Position numbers and translations under genes: made by a program. From CAYYRI01 sp964474185 (GTDB taxonomy: Bacteria; Patescibacteriota; Minisyncoccia; Minisyncoccales; RBG-13-42-11): a DNA stretch of 5,272 nucleotides. The notes under the pieces are model-generated. The model saw nothing but the letters and a program-made list of their open reading frames with translations. It was not told where the DNA came from and did not search any database. Location: positions 1 through 5,272 of the forward strand of contig CAYYRI010000029.1 in assembly GCA_964474185.1 (NCBI GenBank), read 5' to 3'. Shown here one piece after another: positions 3,790 through 5,272 of the stretch (the stretch's first letter is position 1; every line of letters begins with the position of its first letter).

Positions 3790-4808
3790 CAGGCGAGTTG
3801 CAATTTCGAGGCTCTAACTCTTCTGGCTGCCAAAGGTATTTGAGCCGCTATAATCGACGGCGGCACCAAAACCTTCAACGCTTGAGGAATAACGGCGATT
3901 TTGAATTCTTTATCTGCGGGAATAATCTCGCCATCCATCTCGGCAATAAGAGGCTCTCTGGAAGAAACGGTAAATGAAACCAGCCGCGGCAAGGTTCCGT
4001 CAGGCAAAGTCACTACTTCCGGAAGACAAAGATGGGTTCCCTTGAAAGCCCGGATAATATTTACCAGTATTCTGAACCTATTTGTCTTTTTTATCCAGCA
4101 AACCTCCAAAAGCCCATCGCTCAAATCGGCTCCGGGATTCAGCCTGAATATTCCGCCGCAGGTGGAACCGTTTGTCACTGCAAACAGGCTCACTTCTCCT
4201 TCCATCAATCTCACGGGTTTTCCTAATTCCGAAACCTCAAGCTTCAGGTAAGGATACCTGATTTGGGCCAGCTCGCGAATCAAAGCAACCAGATAAAGCG
4301 CTTTCTTTGGCAGGAAAAACCATCTCTTTTTGAGAATTTTTTCGACGCACTCCACCACTTTGGTGTCGATGCCGCCGATGCCAAAAATGTTGATACAAAT
4401 CCGGCCGTTTACCGTTATCAGATCAACCGCTTTCTTTTCGCCATAAATAAGCAAATCAAGAGCTTCCCTGATTTTTGCCGGGCTTCCGATTGCCCTGGCG
4501 AAATCATTGCCATGGCCCGCCTGAACCACCACTACCGGAATGTCAGAACCGGATAACCCGTTGGCTACTTCATTGACCGTTCCGTCTCCGCCGATAATGA
4601 CAATCGCATCATATTTTTCTCTGATTGCTTTCTTTGCCAATTCGGCGCAGGTGTTGTCTCCCGATCTCTCGGTAAAGAACACGTCTAATTTTATTCCGGA
4701 TTCTTCCGCTTTCTCCTCTTTCCATTTAATCAATTCTTTGTAGCACTTCATTCCCCGCCTCATGCCCGACCAGGGATTAAGGATGACCATCGCCCTTTCG
4801 ATTTTCAT
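3789..4808 (-). CDS. Diacylglycerol kinase/YegS-type lipid kinase family protein
   Basis: This family transfers the ATP gamma-phosphate to a lipid hydroxyl (diacylglycerol, sphingosine, undecaprenol and similar). At 339 residues it covers the catalytic DAGK domain plus the beta-sandwich C-terminal domain of bacterial DgkB/YegS (about 300). Motifs: NPWSG (11-15), the nucleotide-binding IIGGDGTVNEVANGL (71-85), GHGNDFAR (98-105), GIGGIDTKVV (143-152), NGSTCGG (213-219) with NPGADLSDGLLEV (224-236), and MDGE (291-294). The usual GTGNDF is GHGNDF here (T to H at 99), and the preceding Pro is missing. A tail of about 25 residues rich in Ala and Arg follows the last conserved strand. A full-strength SD, AGGAGGTG, lies 7 nt before the ATG. 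It is placed between two acylphosphatases, so it likely shares their pathway. The lipid substrate cannot be told from sequence. Confidence 0.88.
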   Translation of the reverse strand: MKIERAMVILNPWSGMRRGMKCYKELIKWKEEKAEESGIKLDVFFTERSGDNTCAELAKKAIREKYDAIVIIGGDGTVNEVANGLSGSDIPVVVVQAGHGNDFARAIGSPAKIREALDLLIYGEKKAVDLITVNGRICINIFGIGGIDTKVVECVEKILKKRWFFLPKKALYLVALIRELAQIRYPYLKLEVSELGKPVRLMEGEVSLFAVTNGSTCGGIFRLNPGADLSDGLLEVCWIKKTNRFRILVNIIRAFKGTHLCLPEVVTLPDGTLPRLVSFTVSSREPLIAEMDGEIIPADKEFKIAVIPQALKVLVPPSIIAAQIPLAARRVRASKLQLA

Positions 4809-4815
4809 TTCCTTT

Positions 4816-4823
4816 CACCTCCT
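4816..4823 (-). promoter_or_regulatory. Strong ribosome binding site of the lipid kinase
   Basis: AGGAGGTG, near-perfect complement of the 16S 3' end, 7 bases before the ATG at 4808. It is the best SD in the window and fixes the start. The remaining 47-nt spacer back to the upstream acylphosphatase shows no terminator. Confidence 0.8.
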
Positions 4824-4855
4824 CTTTTGCAAAACCTATTCAATTGTAAAAGAAG

Positions 4856-5185
4856 CTAAATATCGTATCTAATTTCAAACCCTTTAAATTCACCCAGGTA
4901 ATCCTCCCAAAGGACATCCAGGGCCTCTATTTTAGCCCAAATCGGGCCTTTTCTCGCCCAATTAACCATTTCCTCAACATTTCCCTTGCCCCCCTCAAAA
5001 ACCGCCTCTACGCGGCCGTCCCGAAGGTTTTTAACCCAACCGAAAACGCCAAGCTTCTCCGCTTTCCGCCTGGTGTTTTCCCGAAAAAAGACGCCCTGAA
5101 CTTTCCCCGAAACAGAGATATGAGCCCTTGTTTTTTCCGTCGTCCCCTCCTTTACGACATTCTTTTTCTTCAAGAAATGGAACAT
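4856..5185 (-). CDS. acyP: Acylphosphatase, canonical
   Basis: Residues 22-109 are a complete acylphosphatase domain. The phosphate cradle SGKVQGVFFR (26-35) has catalytic R35; VKNLRDGRVEAVFEG (51-65) has N53; WARKGP (76-81) and the final KGFEIRYD strand follow. The domain is about 88 residues, so the first 20 (MFHFLKKKNVVKEGTTEKTR) are an unusual basic N-terminal extension. They could be a start-site artefact, but no in-frame ATG, GTG or TTG follows before the domain, so the ATG at 5185 is kept despite a poor SD. An AAGGAGG inside the extension (5152-5146) has no usable start behind it. The gene follows a membrane-protein stop by 13 nt and precedes the lipid kinase by 47 nt, consistent with one operon. 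Confidence 0.9.
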   Translation of the reverse strand: MFHFLKKKNVVKEGTTEKTRAHISVSGKVQGVFFRENTRRKAEKLGVFGWVKNLRDGRVEAVFEGGKGNVEEMVNWARKGPIWAKIEALDVLWEDYLGEFKGFEIRYDI

Positions 5186-5198
5186 CGGTCTTTGAAAT

Positions 5199-5272
5199 TT
5201 ATCTCAGAAGATTCGGCAGAACCTGCTGGGCAACGTAAAAGACGACAAAGACAAAAAGCAAGATTACCGCTA
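5199..5272 (-). CDS. C-terminal end of an unidentified membrane protein
   Basis: Twenty-three codons run from the window edge to TAA at 5201-5199. The visible residues start with about 14 strongly hydrophobic ones (AVILLFVFVVFYVA) followed by QQVLPNLLR, which looks like a C-terminal transmembrane helix ending in a short tail. The other two frames give stops or less protein-like sequence. The 13-nt gap to the acylphosphatase ATG suggests it is the upstream gene of the same operon. Too little is present for a family assignment. Confidence 0.55.
   Translation of the reverse strand, partial: AVILLFVFVVFYVAQQVLPNLLR

Noticed and set aside
3564..4251. Plus-strand open frames of 116-137 codons opposite the lipid kinase and acylphosphatase
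   Set aside because: They lie antisense to strongly recognised genes, their products are Ser/Pro-rich without any motif, and no SD or promoter supports them.
5146..5152. AAGGAGG as the ribosome site for a shorter acylphosphatase
   Set aside because: No ATG, GTG or TTG follows in frame before the conserved domain, so it is treated as coding sequence only.
1..5272. UGA read as glycine (as in some Patescibacteria)
   Set aside because: Several complete, recognisable genes end at TGA at their expected length, and no in-frame TGA interrupts a conserved domain.

Overview
All recognisable genes lie on the minus strand, so transcription runs from the right end of the window to the left. TGA is used as an ordinary stop (HTH gene, MazG-like gene, prmC, lipid kinase), so this is the standard bacterial code, not a UGA-glycine code. 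Genes are small and closely packed. There is a short PrmC without its usual N-terminal domain, a pair of small acylphosphatases, and a 100-N scaffold gap typical of a metagenome assembly. Together these suggest an uncultured bacterium, possibly Candidate Phyla Radiation/Patescibacteria (Parcubacteria-like). That assignment is inference; no rRNA or other marker is present.

Right block (about 5272-3458): the tail of a membrane protein, a canonical acylphosphatase, a diacylglycerol/sphingosine-kinase-family lipid kinase, and a second, diverged acylphosphatase. The block ends at a strong hairpin terminator overlapping the last stop codon. Spacings of 13, 47 and 13 nt suggest one operon. Two acylphosphatases flanking a lipid kinase hint at acyl-phosphate or lipid-phosphate metabolism, but the link is inferred.

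Middle block (about 3451-1475): a promoter, a short prmC-like glutamine methyltransferase with a palindrome in its coding sequence, and the assembly gap. The gap hides the N-terminus of a small zincin-like metallopeptidase. Next is a Cys-rich protein with a MazG-type pyrophosphohydrolase domain that appears to be an internal duplication with an inactive first copy. It has its own candidate promoter and ends in a clear terminator.

Left block (about 1350-1): a mostly AT-rich accessory or defence segment. An HTH protein (probable antitoxin) overlaps a Doc-family toxin by 4 nt, behind a promoter carrying three copies of an 11-bp operator. One base after the toxin stop begins a 26-codon ORF that reads as the N-terminus of RadC and then stops inside a terminator hairpin: a gene remnant marking a recombination junction. 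Beyond it lies an MvaI/BcnI-family type II restriction endonuclease that runs off the left edge. Between the middle and left blocks, about 130 bp (1351-1480) hold palindromes resembling a dispersed intergenic repeat.

No tRNA, rRNA, CRISPR array or transposase was seen.
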